Shown piece after piece: positions 1 through 8,405 of a stretch of 64,000 nucleotides of DNA. A model generated the notes under the pieces. It ran no database searches and was not told where the DNA came from. It saw nothing but the letters and a program-made list of their open reading frames with translations. Source of the DNA: Pseudomonas entomophila (GTDB lineage Bacteria > Pseudomonadota > Gammaproteobacteria > Pseudomonadales > Pseudomonadaceae); contig NZ_CP063832.1 in the NCBI RefSeq assembly GCF_023277925.1, positions 496,001 to 560,000 of the forward strand, written 5' to 3'. The first letter of the stretch is position 1; each line of letters begins with the position of its first letter. A program made the translations under genes and the position numbers.

Positions 1-845
1 TGGTCATCCCGCACGCGATAGAGCAGCGACTGACGGCTTTGGCTGAGCATTCCTTCGACCACCCAGCCATCGACCATTTGCCCGCTGCGCAAGGCGCCTG
101 GCAGCGGCCATTGTTGCGACTGCGCCAGTGTATCGGCGAGGTTGGCCGAGCCCAGCGCATCGACGCGGACCAGCAAGGCGCTGGCGTTGTCCTGGCTACC
201 GCAAAGATGAGCCGAGGCCACCAATGTATCGACGGCTTCCTGCAGATCTGGCTGTTCACGCAGGATCGCCTGGATATGCGTGTCTCCCAGACTGGCCCAG
301 ACGCCATCGCTTAGTAGCAGGAAGCACTCGCCTTCGTGCAGGTCACCCTCCAGGTAGTCCACCAGCAACTGCTGATCCAGCCCCAAGGCGCGCTTGAGCA
401 CGTGCTGCATGCCTGGCTGATCCCAGACATGGTCCTCGCTCAGGCATTGCAGGCGGTCCCCATGCCAGTGGTACAGGCGGCAATCGCCGACATGGGCGAG
501 GGTGAAGCGTCGCCCGCGCAATATCAGGGCGCTGAGGGTGGTCAGCAGGGGCTGGCCATTGCCCTGGGCGCGTAGCCAGCGGTTCTGTGCCAGCAGCAGG
601 CGATCCAGGGCCTGGGTCACGCTCCAGGTGGCGGGTGTGGCGTAGTAGTCCAGCGCCAGCGCCTGGAGGCTGGCCCGCGCCGCCAGGCCGCCGTCGGCGC
701 AATGGCTGACGCCGTCGGCGAGGGCAAACAGGTAGCCCTTGCTGGCGGCCAGCTCCGGCGCGGGGGTGACCAGGCGCAAGGCGTCCTGGTTTTCCTCCCG
801 TGGCCCGATGGCGCTGGCCTGGGCGAAACTCAGGCGCAGGCTCAT
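1..845 (-). CDS. PP2C-type phosphatase / protein kinase, N-terminal part (cut by window edge)
   Basis: The visible 281 codons encode a PP2C serine/threonine phosphatase domain. Motifs in order are GPREENQD near residue 14, ALADGVSHCADGG near 42, HVGDCRLYR, LLSDGVW and SQDNASALLVRV. After about residue 250 the sequence GWVVEGMLSQSRQSLLYRVRD resembles the glycine-rich start of a Ser/Thr kinase domain, which would continue beyond base 1. The ATG overlaps the nasA stop as ATGA, so the two genes are translationally coupled. The fusion of phosphatase and kinase next to a nitrate transporter is a recurrent Pseudomonas arrangement; its substrate is not known from sequence. Confidence 0.85.
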   Translation of the reverse strand, partial: MSLRLSFAQASAIGPREENQDALRLVTPAPELAASKGYLFALADGVSHCADGGLAARASLQALALDYYATPATWSVTQALDRLLLAQNRWLRAQGNGQPLLTTLSALILRGRRFTLAHVGDCRLYHWHGDRLQCLSEDHVWDQPGMQHVLKRALGLDQQLLVDYLEGDLHEGECFLLLSDGVWASLGDTHIQAILREQPDLQEAVDTLVASAHLCGSQDNASALLVRVDALGSANLADTLAQSQQWPLPGALRSGQMVDGWVVEGMLSQSRQSLLYRVRDD

Positions 846-2053
846 ACCCGTGCCGCGGTGACCGCCGCCGAGCCCCAGGTAGTACGCCAGCGCAGCTTGA
901 CGCCATGCAGGCCGAACCAGGCCAGCAAGCCGAGGCTGGCGAACAACCACAAGCCCAGCTGGTAGTCGCCGGTATGTTGCTTGATGGCGCCCAATCCGGC
1001 TGCGAGCAGGAAGCCGCCGATACCACCGGCCATGCCGATCAGCCCGGTCATCACCCCGATCTCCTGGCGGAAGCGTTGCGGCACCAGTTGAAACACCGCG
1101 CCATTGCCGGCGCCCAACCCCAGCATGGCGCTGACGAACAGTGCCAGTGCGGCGGCCGCGCTGGGCAGGTTGAAGCCGACCGCGGCAATGCACACGGCCG
1201 CCACGCCGTACATGCCCAGCAAGGTGCGGATGCCGCCGAAGCGATCGGCCAGGGCTCCGCCCAGCGGGCGCATCAGGCTGCCGGCGAACACGCAGGCGGC
1301 GGTGTAGTAGCCAGCGGTGACCGGGCTCAGGGCGTACTGGTCGCTGAAGTAGCCGGGTAGGGCGCTGGCCAGGCCGATGAAGCCGCCGAAGGTGACGCTG
1401 TAGAAGAACATGAACCACCAGCTGTCGCGGTCGCCCAGGGCCCTGAGGTAGTCGGCCATGGCCTTCGGTTTGGGTCGCGCTGGGGCGTTGCGCGCCAGCA
1501 GGGCGAACAGCACCAGGGTCAGCAACAGTGGCAGCAGGGCAAAGCCGAATACATTGTTCCAGCCAAAGCCAGCCGCCAGGGCGGGCGCCAGCAGGGCGGC
1601 GAACACCGTGCCGGAGTTGCCGGCGCCGGCGATGCCCATGGCTTTGCCCTGGTGCTGCGGTGGATACCACTGCGAGGCTAGTGGCAAGGAGACGGCGAAC
1701 GAGGCTCCGGCGAAACCGAGGAACACGCCGAGCAACAGCGCCTGTTCATAGCTGTGCACGCCCAGGTGCCAGGCGCAGGCCAGGGCGACGATCACCACCA
1801 CCTGGCCGATGAGGCCGGCGGTCTTCGGTGACAGGCGGTCGACCAGCAGGCCCATGGCGAAGCGCAGCAGCGCGCCGGCCAGGATCGGCGTGGCTACCAT
1901 CAGGCCCCGTTGCTGGGCACTGAGTTGCAAGTCGGCGGCGATTTGCACCGCCAGAGGGCCGAGCAGGTACCAGACCATGAAACTCAGGTCGAAGTAGAGG
2001 AAGGCGGCAAACAGGGTGGGCAGATGCCCGGATTTCCAGAAGCTCTTATTCAT
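842..2053 (-). CDS. nasA: Nitrate/nitrite MFS transporter, assimilatory type
   Basis: This 403-residue inner-membrane protein has the twelve-helix pattern of the major facilitator superfamily. The glycine-rich nitrate-signature segments AGAGNSGTVFAALLAP and GAGNGAVFQLVP are both present, as in the NarK/NasA family that imports nitrate for assimilation. The chosen start gives MNKSFWKSGHLPT and follows GAGGTGTTCG; an in-frame extension upstream would run through the leader hairpin and is unlikely. It lies downstream of nasS-nasT behind its own sigma-54 promoter and leader, and is coupled to the phosphatase/kinase gene. Assimilatory rather than respiratory use is inferred from the nasST neighbours and the absence of narGHJI. 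Confidence 0.88.
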   Translation of the reverse strand: MNKSFWKSGHLPTLFAAFLYFDLSFMVWYLLGPLAVQIAADLQLSAQQRGLMVATPILAGALLRFAMGLLVDRLSPKTAGLIGQVVVIVALACAWHLGVHSYEQALLLGVFLGFAGASFAVSLPLASQWYPPQHQGKAMGIAGAGNSGTVFAALLAPALAAGFGWNNVFGFALLPLLLTLVLFALLARNAPARPKPKAMADYLRALGDRDSWWFMFFYSVTFGGFIGLASALPGYFSDQYALSPVTAGYYTAACVFAGSLMRPLGGALADRFGGIRTLLGMYGVAAVCIAAVGFNLPSAAAALALFVSAMLGLGAGNGAVFQLVPQRFRQEIGVMTGLIGMAGGIGGFLLAAGLGAIKQHTGDYQLGLWLFASLGLLAWFGLHGVKLRWRTTWGSAAVTAARV

Positions 2054-2092
2054 CGAACACCTCGTTGGGCGCACAACACAGGGGCGGAAACG

Positions 2093-2144
2093 CAAAGACG
2101 CCGCTGCCCGGTCCACGGTTGTGGAGAGGGGAGCGACGTCTTTG
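2093..2144 (-). promoter_or_regulatory. Terminator-like leader hairpin of nasA (candidate NasT antitermination site)
   Basis: On the minus strand CAAAGACG pairs with CGTCTTTG eight bases perfectly. The stem continues with a U-G pair and CGCT/AGCG, and an inner TCCAC/GTGGA stem lies at the top. A T-rich stretch (CTTTGCGTTT) follows. The hairpin lies between the sigma-54 promoter and the nasA start, so it would end transcription early unless bypassed. NasT-type ANTAR proteins are known to relieve such terminators in nitrate operons; that it happens here is inference. Confidence 0.7.
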
Positions 2145-2189
2145 TCGGGGTTTGGCGGCAACCGCCGTTGGCTACCTGAATCTTCAATG

Positions 2190-2205
2190 AGCAAGAGGCG
2201 GGCCA
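2190..2205 (-). promoter_or_regulatory. Sigma-54 promoter of nasA
   Basis: The minus strand reads TGGCCCGCCTCTTGCT, matching TGGCACG-N4-TTGCW with exact GG/GC spacing (-24/-12). Transcription should start near 2179, giving a leader of about 125 bases that contains the terminator-like hairpin. Confidence 0.75.
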
Positions 2206-2274
2206 GGTTCTTGTGCGGGTGAATGGTGGCGCCTGGTTCGCCAGCAAGCTGGCTCTTACAGTGTGTCGGAGTGT

Positions 2275-2850
2275 TCAGCCGAGCATTTCGGACAGGGCGA
2301 TGATCTGTTCCGCCACCTGGATCAGCTTCTGCTGGCGGCTCATGGCCTGGCGGCGCATCAGGGTGTAGGCCTGCTCTTCGTTGCAGTCCTTCATCTTCAT
2401 CAGCAGCCCCTTGGCCTGCTCGATACGCTTGCGTTCAGCCAGCTGCTGGTCGCGGGCCTGCAGTTGGGCGCGCAATGCCTGGTCGCTCTCGAAGCGTGCC
2501 ATGGCTACATCGAGGATGGGCTGCAGGCGTGCCGCGTGGATGCCTTCGATGATGTAGGCGCTGACGCCGGCCTGGATCGCCTGGCGCATCACCCCGGGAT
2601 CGTGCTCGTCGGTGAACAGCACGATGGGCCTTGGGTGGTCGCGGCTGACCAGCACCATCTGCTCCAGTACATCCCGGCCGGGTGACTCGGTATCGATCAG
2701 CACCACGTCCGGGCGCACCGTTTCAACGCAGCCGGGCAGGTCGATGGTCAGGCCGCCGGCCTCGATCACCTCGAAGCCCGCCTCGCTCAATGCGGCCTTG
2801 AGGCGGCCAACCTTCTTTTCGGTGTCGTCGATCAGCAGGATACGCAACAT
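2275..2850 (-). CDS. nasT: NasT-type ANTAR response regulator (RNA-binding antiterminator)
   Basis: The 191-residue protein has an N-terminal receiver-like domain (LRILLIDDTEKK; VRPDVVLIDTES with the usual aspartate position) and a C-terminal ANTAR domain from about residue 130 (ERKRIEQAKGLLMKMKDCNEEQAYTLMRRQAMSR shortened: ERKRIEQAKGLLM, CNEEQAYTLMRR). ANTAR proteins bind paired RNA hairpins and prevent termination. It lies 9 bases after nasS, its usual nitrate-sensing partner, and upstream of the nasA leader hairpin that would be its target. Length matches NasT of Azotobacter and Pseudomonas. Confidence 0.9.
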   Translation of the reverse strand: MLRILLIDDTEKKVGRLKAALSEAGFEVIEAGGLTIDLPGCVETVRPDVVLIDTESPGRDVLEQMVLVSRDHPRPIVLFTDEHDPGVMRQAIQAGVSAYIIEGIHAARLQPILDVAMARFESDQALRAQLQARDQQLAERKRIEQAKGLLMKMKDCNEEQAYTLMRRQAMSRQQKLIQVAEQIIALSEMLG

Positions 2851-2859
2851 GATCGTCCC

Positions 2860-4074
2860 TCAGCGTCCGACGCGCGCGCCGGGCGCCACGTCCAGGGCGT
2901 GCAGGCTGAAGCTGCGCGCATAACCATGGGGGTCGCTGCCGTCCCAGCGGTTGCCGTCGATCAGCAGGCTGCTGCGCATCGGTAGCTCGGCGCAGGGCAC
3001 GTGCAAGGCTTCGGCGGCCTCACGGTACAAGGCCAGTTGCTGGACCTGGCGTGCCACCGCGAGGTAATCCGGGTCTTCGCGCAGGATGCCCCAGCGACGG
3101 AACTGGGTCATGAACCACATGCCGTCTGAGAGGTAAGGCAGGTTGGCGCGACCCTGGTCGAACAGGCGCAGTGCGTGGCGGTCCTGCCAGCGGTTGCCCA
3201 GGCCGTCCTGGTAATCGCCAAGCAGGCGCGGTTCGATGCTGCTCACCGGGATGCCCAGGTAGCTGTCGCCACTGAGCAACTGCGCGGCGCCACGGCGATT
3301 CTCGAGGTTCTGCTCGATGAACCGGCTGGCGGCGAGGATCGCCTTGATCAGCGCCCGGGCGCTGTTGGGGTACTGTTCGACGAAGCCGCGAGCGCAGGCC
3401 AGCACCTTTTCCGGGTGGTCCGGCCACACCGCCTGGCTGGTAGCCAGGGTGAAGCCCTGGCCTTTGGCAATGGCGTCGGCCGACCAGGGCTCGCCGACGC
3501 AGAAGCCGTCGATACGCCCGGCCTGCAGGTGGGCGACCATCTGCGCGGGGGGGACCACCACGCTGTCGACGTCGCGCAGCGGGTGAATGCCCTGGCTGGC
3601 CAGCCAGTAGTACAGCCACATGGCATGGGTACCCGTGGGGAAGGTCTGGGCGAAGGTCAGCCGTGCGCCATGCTGGTGCACCAACCGGGCCAGTGCCTCG
3701 GGGCTGGTCACGCCCTTGCGTTGCAGTGCCGGGGAGAGGTTGATGGCCTGGGCGTTCTGGTTCAGGCCCATGAGCACCGCCATGTCCCTGGCCGGGCCGC
3801 CGCCCACGCCCAGCTGTATGGCATAGACCAACCCGTACAGGCAGTGGGCAGCGTCCAGCTCGCCCCGGGTCAGCTTGTCGCGCAGGCCGGCCCAGGAGGC
3901 CTGGCGGTGCAGGTTGAGGGTCAGGCCCTGCTGCTGGGCGAAGCCCTGGGTGGCGGCCACGATCACCGAGGCGCAGTCGGTCAGGGCCATGAAACCGATG
4001 TCCAGGCAGGTCTTCTCGGGGGCATCGCTGCCGTTGACCCAGGCCAGGGGCATTGTCGGGAGAGCTGTATTCAC
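2860..4074 (-). CDS. nasS: NasS-type nitrate/nitrite sensor (periplasmic-binding-protein fold, cytoplasmic)
   Basis: The protein of 404 residues belongs to the NrtA/NasS nitrate-binding family (LDIGFMALTDCASVIVAA near the N-terminus; GELDAAHCLYGLVYAIQLG; GFCVGEPWSADAI). It has no signal peptide, consistent with NasS acting in the cytoplasm and holding NasT inactive until nitrate binds. The GTG start at 4074 is chosen because GAGGA lies just upstream and the sigma-54 promoter at 4116-4131 puts the transcript start near 4105; an upstream in-frame ATG at 4146 would lie before that promoter. It is followed 9 bases later by nasT. Confidence 0.87.
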   Translation of the reverse strand: MNTALPTMPLAWVNGSDAPEKTCLDIGFMALTDCASVIVAATQGFAQQQGLTLNLHRQASWAGLRDKLTRGELDAAHCLYGLVYAIQLGVGGGPARDMAVLMGLNQNAQAINLSPALQRKGVTSPEALARLVHQHGARLTFAQTFPTGTHAMWLYYWLASQGIHPLRDVDSVVVPPAQMVAHLQAGRIDGFCVGEPWSADAIAKGQGFTLATSQAVWPDHPEKVLACARGFVEQYPNSARALIKAILAASRFIEQNLENRRGAAQLLSGDSYLGIPVSSIEPRLLGDYQDGLGNRWQDRHALRLFDQGRANLPYLSDGMWFMTQFRRWGILREDPDYLAVARQVQQLALYREAAEALHVPCAELPMRSSLLIDGNRWDGSDPHGYARSFSLHALDVAPGARVGR

Positions 4075-4115
4075 GGGGATCCTCGGCGGGCGGCGCAGTT
4101 GCGTGGGGCAGAAGA

Positions 4116-4131
4116 AGCAACCCATGTGCCA
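4116..4131 (-). promoter_or_regulatory. Sigma-54 promoter of nasS-nasT
   Basis: The minus strand reads TGGCACATGGGTTGCT, a near-perfect -24/-12 element with GG and GC twelve bases apart. It lies about 42 bases upstream of the GTG start of nasS and suggests nitrogen control through NtrC and RpoN. Confidence 0.75.
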
Positions 4132-4137
4132 GGGCCC

Positions 4138-4166
4138 TGTCGCCATGGCGGCGCGCTGGCTATAAT
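4138..4166 (+). promoter_or_regulatory. pyrD promoter with perfect -10 TATAAT
   Basis: TATAAT at 4161-4166 is a perfect -10 element, with a weak -35 (about 4138-4143). Transcription would start near 4173, giving a leader of roughly 26 bases before the pyrD ATG. It is divergent from and close to the nasS promoter. Confidence 0.6.
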
Positions 4167-4198
4167 CGCCCCCTCACACACCGCGAGTCCGCCTGCCC

Positions 4199-5221
4199 AT
4201 GTATACCCTGGCCCGCCAGCTGCTGTTCAAGCTTTCCCCGGAAACCTCCCACGACCTCTCGCTGGACCTGATCGGCGCCGGTGGCCGCCTCGGGCTCAAT
4301 GGCCTGCTGTGCAAGCAGCCAGCGGCGTTGCCGGTGAGCGTCATGGGCTTGAACTTCGCCAACCCGGTCGGCCTGGCCGCGGGCCTGGACAAGAACGGCG
4401 CGGCCATCGATGGCTTCGCCCAGCTGGGTTTCGGCTTCGTCGAGATCGGCACCGTGACGCCGCGTCCGCAACCGGGCAACCCCAAGCCACGCTTGTTCCG
4501 CCTGCCCGAGGCCACCGCGATCATCAACCGCATGGGCTTCAACAACCTGGGTGTCGACAACCTGCTGGCGCGGGTGCGGGCCTCGAAATACACCGGCGTG
4601 CTGGGTATCAACATCGGCAAGAACTTCGACACCCCGGTCGAGCGTGCCCAGGATGACTACCTGATCTGCCTGGAGAAGGTCTACAACGACGCCAGCTACA
4701 TCACCGTCAACGTCAGTTCGCCCAACACGCCGGGCCTGCGCAGCCTGCAGTTTGGCGATTCGCTCAAGCAATTGCTCGATGCCCTGGCCGAGCGCCGCGA
4801 GCGATTGGCGGTGAGCAATGGCAAGCGCGTGCCGCTGGCGATCAAGATCGCCCCGGACATGAGCGACGAGGAAACCGCCCTGGTGGCAGCGGCACTGATG
4901 GCGTCGGGGATGGACGCGGTGATCGCCACCAACACCACCCTTGGCCGCGAAGGTGTCGAGGGGCTGCCGTTCGGGGGCGAGGCGGGTGGGCTTTCGGGGG
5001 CGCCGGTGCTGGAGAAGAGCACTCACACAGTGAAGGTGTTGGCGGGTGAGTTGGGTGGCAAGCTGCCGATCATTGCCGCAGGTGGTATCACCGAAGGCCG
5101 TCATGCGGCTGAGAAGATCGCTGCGGGTGCGAGCCTGGTGCAGATCTATTCGGGTTTCATCTATAAAGGCCCGGCGCTGATTCGCGAGGCGGTGGACGCG
5201 ATTGCCGCGATGCCGAGGTGA
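4199..5221 (+). CDS. pyrD: Dihydroorotate dehydrogenase (quinone), class 2
   Basis: This membrane-associated flavoenzyme oxidises dihydroorotate to orotate in pyrimidine synthesis and passes electrons to quinone. The 340 residues have the class 2 N-terminal helices ([15 protein letters not shown]), the FMN-site segment [10 protein letters not shown] near 58-67, the substrate-site segment RMGFNN near 111-116, the catalytic serine in [11 protein letters not shown] (about residue 174) and the FMN phosphate loop IIAAGGI near 300. Length and motifs are those of E. coli PyrD. It is a single gene divergent from nasS. Confidence 0.97.
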   Translation: MYTLARQLLFKLSPETSHDLSLDLIGAGGRLGLNGLLCKQPAALPVSVMGLNFANPVGLAAGLDKNGAAIDGFAQLGFGFVEIGTVTPRPQPGNPKPRLFRLPEATAIINRMGFNNLGVDNLLARVRASKYTGVLGINIGKNFDTPVERAQDDYLICLEKVYNDASYITVNVSSPNTPGLRSLQFGDSLKQLLDALAERRERLAVSNGKRVPLAIKIAPDMSDEETALVAAALMASGMDAVIATNTTLGREGVEGLPFGGEAGGLSGAPVLEKSTHTVKVLAGELGGKLPIIAAGGITEGRHAAEKIAAGASLVQIYSGFIYKGPALIREAVDAIAAMPR

Positions 5222-5266
5222 GCCCATCGCGGATTAATCCGCGAGGAGGCACATTGATTCAGGGCC

Positions 5267-5294
5267 ATAAAAAAGGGCCCCTCAAAAGGGGCCC
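5267..5294 (-). terminator. Intrinsic terminator of rmf
   Basis: On the minus strand GGGCCCCT-TTTG-AGGGGCCC forms a perfect 8-bp stem with a four-base loop, followed by TTTTTTAT. It lies about 60 bases after the rmf stop. The plus strand has no T tract, so it serves rmf and not pyrD. Confidence 0.85.
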
Positions 5295-5355
5295 CTGGGC
5301 CGCAGCCCGCCGCCCGGATAGGGCGCGCATGGTAACTCGAATTCAGTGTCCTCGT

Positions 5356-5571
5356 TCAGCCAACGGCGTGATTTTCGTTGAGTCTATGAATGCCAGCGGT
5401 ACCGGTCATGCCGTCCCAATTGTCGCCGCGACCTTCGCGCCAGCCGTTGATCCAGGCCTGGCGAACGGATGGCAGGTTGAAGGGGCAAAGTTCGCGGGAT
5501 TTGCCGGTGACCCCATACTGGTAGCCACGTGAATATGCTCTTTCCAACGGATCACGCTTAAGTCTTCTCAT
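5356..5571 (-). CDS. rmf: Ribosome modulation factor
   Basis: This basic 71-residue protein converts 70S ribosomes into inactive 100S dimers in stationary phase. The core KRDPLERAYSRGYQYGVTGKSRELCPF...RQAWINGWREGRGD aligns closely with E. coli RMF (55 residues), with a C-terminal tail about 16 residues longer, as usual in Pseudomonas. GAGGG lies 9 bases upstream of the ATG. It stands alone, with its own terminator and a long untranslated leader carrying two hairpins. Confidence 0.95.
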   Translation of the reverse strand: MRRLKRDPLERAYSRGYQYGVTGKSRELCPFNLPSVRQAWINGWREGRGDNWDGMTGTAGIHRLNENHAVG

Positions 5572-6119
5572 AGGGTGTTGCCCTCACTTGTTGACTGTAA
5601 TGTCCCGTCGGCCTCTCCGAGGCCGGGCAGAATCGTTCTGCCGGTGTGCGCCCGCTGCCGGCGTGGCGGGCTGAAAGTGCCGTCCCGTTGCGAGACGACC
5701 TAAGGCCAGTTCTAACGAATGCAGGTCACAGTGTGAATGATCGATTTGTCATAAGGACGTAACCTTTTCGAGGGTGAGGGGATAAGTAAATAAATGCGAC
5801 TGAACCTTGTTTGCCGTTGAGCCCGCTATGATCAGGGTTTAACCAACATTGACGTCAATTGGCCAGCGTTGCTGGATGATGATCGTCATACTTGCTGATG
5901 CGACGAAGGGTCGCCCTTGCACCCGCTGTCCAGGAAATTTTCATACTGCTTGACGATCAAAGCTGCTCTCGCTGATGGCGTGGTGGTGATGCGTCGGGCG
6001 GCCCGGTCTTGCAGGTTGTCTGCAAGGCCACCCGGGCGCCTGTTGGAAGGCGTGCGGGCAAACAGCGGCAGGTCGCGCGGCGGCCTGTCATCTACCTAGC
6101 CAAAGGCTCTGGAATAATC
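5572..6119. other. 548-base intergenic region between rmf and rlmKL
   Basis: No convincing gene is seen. It should hold the divergent promoters of rmf and rlmKL. Two adjacent perfect hairpins lie near the rmf side (5609-5642). The part between about 5700 and 5960 is richer in A+T than its surroundings and is the likely promoter zone. Short open frames reaching into rlmKL from upstream lack a ribosome-binding site and family support. Confidence 0.6.
5609..5642 (-). promoter_or_regulatory. Two adjacent hairpins in the rmf leader
   Basis: CGGCCTC-N3-GAGGCCG (5609-5625) and GGCAGAA-N3-TTCTGCC (5626-5642) are perfect 7-bp stems with three-base loops, directly abutting. In the rmf transcript the first has the loop GGA, the core of RsmA/CsrA sites. 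They lie 38-71 bases before the rmf ATG. Function is not known. Confidence 0.5.
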
Positions 6120-8312
6120 ATGTCGGACCGTTTCGAACTCTACCTCACCTGCCCCAAGGGCCTCGAAGGCCTGCTCGCCGAAGAGGCGAACCACCTGGGC
6201 CTGACCGAAGTGCGTGAACACACTTCGGCCATCCGCGGCTCGGCCGACATGGAAACCGCCTATCGCCTGTGCCTCTGGTCGCGCCTGGCGAACCGTGTGT
6301 TGCTGGTGCTCAAGCGCTTTTCGATGAAGAACGCCGACGATCTGTACGATGGCGTGCATGCCGTCGACTGGGCCGAACATCTGGAAGCCGATGGCACCCT
6401 CGCGGTGGAATTCAGCGGCCATGGCTCGGGCATCGACAACACCCACTTCGGCGCCCTGAAAGTGAAGGACGCCATCGTCGACAAGCTGCGCAACCGCGAG
6501 GGCCTGCGTCCGTCGGTGGACAAGCTCGACCCCGACCTGCGCGTGCACCTGCGTCTGGACCGTGGCGAGGCGATCCTGTCCCTCGACCTGTCCGGCCACA
6601 GCCTGCACCAGCGTGGTTACCGCTTGCAGCAAGGCGCCGCGCCGCTGAAGGAAAACCTGGCGGCGGCAGTGCTGATCCGTGCCGGTTGGCCACGCATCGC
6701 CGCCGAAGGCGGCGCCCTGGCCGACCCGATGTGCGGCGTGGGCACCTTCCTGGTCGAGGCGGCGATGATCGCTGCCGACATCGCGCCCAACCTCAAGCGC
6801 GAGCGCTGGGGCTTCAGCGCCTGGCTCGGCCATGTGCCGGCACTGTGGCGCAAGCTGCACGACGAGGCCCAGGCCCGTGCCCAGGCTGGCCTGGCCAAGC
6901 CACCGTTGTGGATTCGCGGCTACGAGGCCGACCCACGCCTGATCCAGCCGGGGCGCAACAACGTCGAACGCGCAGGCCTGGGTGACTGGGTGAAGATCTA
7001 CCAGGGCGAGGTGGCCAGTTTCGAGCCGCGCCCTGACCAGAACCAGAAAGGCCTGGTGATCAGCAACCCGCCCTACGGCGAGCGGCTGGGTGACGAAGCC
7101 AGCCTGCTGTACCTCTATCAGAACCTGGGCGAGCGCCTGCGCCAGGCCTGCATGGGCTGGGAGGCCGCGGTGTTCACCGGCGCGCCCGAACTGGGCAAGC
7201 GCATGGGCATCCGCAGCCACAAGCAGTATGCGTTCTGGAACGGCGCGTTGCCGTGCAAGCTGCTGCTGTTCAAGGTCCAGCCCGACCAGTTCGTCACCGG
7301 TGAACGTCGCCAGGCCGCAGTTGAAGAGGGCGAGACCCGTCGCCAGGCCCCGGTGGCCAGCGAACCGGCACGCCTGTCCGAGGGGGCGCAGATGTTCGCC
7401 AACCGCCTGCAGAAGAACTTCAAGCAGTTGGGCAAGTGGGCCCGTCGCGAGCAGGTCGATTGCTATCGCGTCTACGATGCCGACATGCCCGAGTATGCCC
7501 TGGCGGTGGATCTGTACCAGGACTGGGTGCACGTCCAGGAATACGCCGCGCCCCGTTCGGTCGATCCGGACAAGGCCCAGGTGCGTCTGCTCGATGCCCT
7601 GGCGGCAATCCCCCAGGCGCTGGGCGTCGACCCACAGCGCGTGGTACTCAAGCGCCGCGAACGTCAGAGCGGCACCCGCCAGTACGAGCGCCAGGCTACC
7701 GAAGGCCGCTTCCAGGAAGTGACCGAGGGCGGTGTCAAACTGCTGGTCAACCTCACCGACTACCTGGACACCGGCCTGTTCCTCGACCATCGCCCGATGC
7801 GCATGCGCATCCAGCGCGAGGCCGCCGGCAAACGCTTCCTCAACCTGTTCTGCTACACCGCCACAGCCACCGTGCACGCGGCCAAGGGGGGCGCGCGCAG
7901 CACCACCAGCGTCGACCTGTCCAAGACCTACCTGGACTGGGCCCGTCGCAACCTGTCGCTCAATGGTTTCTCCGAGCGCAACCGCCTGGAGCAGAGTGAC
8001 GTGATGGCCTGGCTGCAGAATGCCCAGGACAGCTTCGACCTGATCTTCATCGACCCGCCGACCTTCTCCAACTCCAAGCGCATGGAAGGCGTGTTCGATG
8101 TGCAGCGTGACCACGTGGAACTGCTTGACCTGGCCATGGCGCGCCTGGCCCCAGGTGGGGTGCTGTATTTCTCCAACAATTTCCGCAAGTTCCAGCTCGA
8201 TGAGCACCTGAGCGCGCGGTATGCCGTGGAAGAGATCAGCGCCCAGACCCTGGACCCGGACTTCGCCCGTAACAACCGTATCCACCGGGCCTGGCAACTA
8301 CGCCTGCGCTGA
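6120..8312 (+). CDS. rlmKL: Bifunctional 23S rRNA methyltransferase RlmK/RlmL
   Basis: The 730-residue fusion enzyme methylates 23S rRNA at G2445 (RlmL half, N2) and G2069 (RlmK half, N7). A THUMP domain covers about residues 45-155. The RlmL half has the SAM loop DPMCGVGTFLVEAA near 201 and the catalytic NPPY near 315. The RlmK half has LFCYTATATVHAA near 577 and DPPTFSNSKRM near 644. The start MSDRFELYLTCPKGLEGLL matches the family; an in-frame extension upstream has no ribosome-binding site. E. coli RlmKL has 702 residues. Confidence 0.96.
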   Translation: MSDRFELYLTCPKGLEGLLAEEANHLGLTEVREHTSAIRGSADMETAYRLCLWSRLANRVLLVLKRFSMKNADDLYDGVHAVDWAEHLEADGTLAVEFSGHGSGIDNTHFGALKVKDAIVDKLRNREGLRPSVDKLDPDLRVHLRLDRGEAILSLDLSGHSLHQRGYRLQQGAAPLKENLAAAVLIRAGWPRIAAEGGALADPMCGVGTFLVEAAMIAADIAPNLKRERWGFSAWLGHVPALWRKLHDEAQARAQAGLAKPPLWIRGYEADPRLIQPGRNNVERAGLGDWVKIYQGEVASFEPRPDQNQKGLVISNPPYGERLGDEASLLYLYQNLGERLRQACMGWEAAVFTGAPELGKRMGIRSHKQYAFWNGALPCKLLLFKVQPDQFVTGERRQAAVEEGETRRQAPVASEPARLSEGAQMFANRLQKNFKQLGKWARREQVDCYRVYDADMPEYALAVDLYQDWVHVQEYAAPRSVDPDKAQVRLLDALAAIPQALGVDPQRVVLKRRERQSGTRQYERQATEGRFQEVTEGGVKLLVNLTDYLDTGLFLDHRPMRMRIQREAAGKRFLNLFCYTATATVHAAKGGARSTTSVDLSKTYLDWARRNLSLNGFSERNRLEQSDVMAWLQNAQDSFDLIFIDPPTFSNSKRMEGVFDVQRDHVELLDLAMARLAPGGVLYFSNNFRKFQLDEHLSARYAVEEISAQTLDPDFARNNRIHRAWQLRLR

Positions 8313-8405
8313 GTCGCGGGACTGCTGGCATGGCTTCTTGCTATTAGCTATAAAGTAGTAGGGGTGGAGCCATTCGCAGGACGCTGACGTTGACGAGAGT
8401 TATCC

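Noticed and set aside
343..1026. Open frame of 227 codons on the minus strand
   Set aside because: Arg/Pro/Gly-rich shadow in another frame of the phosphatase and nasA genes, with no family pattern.
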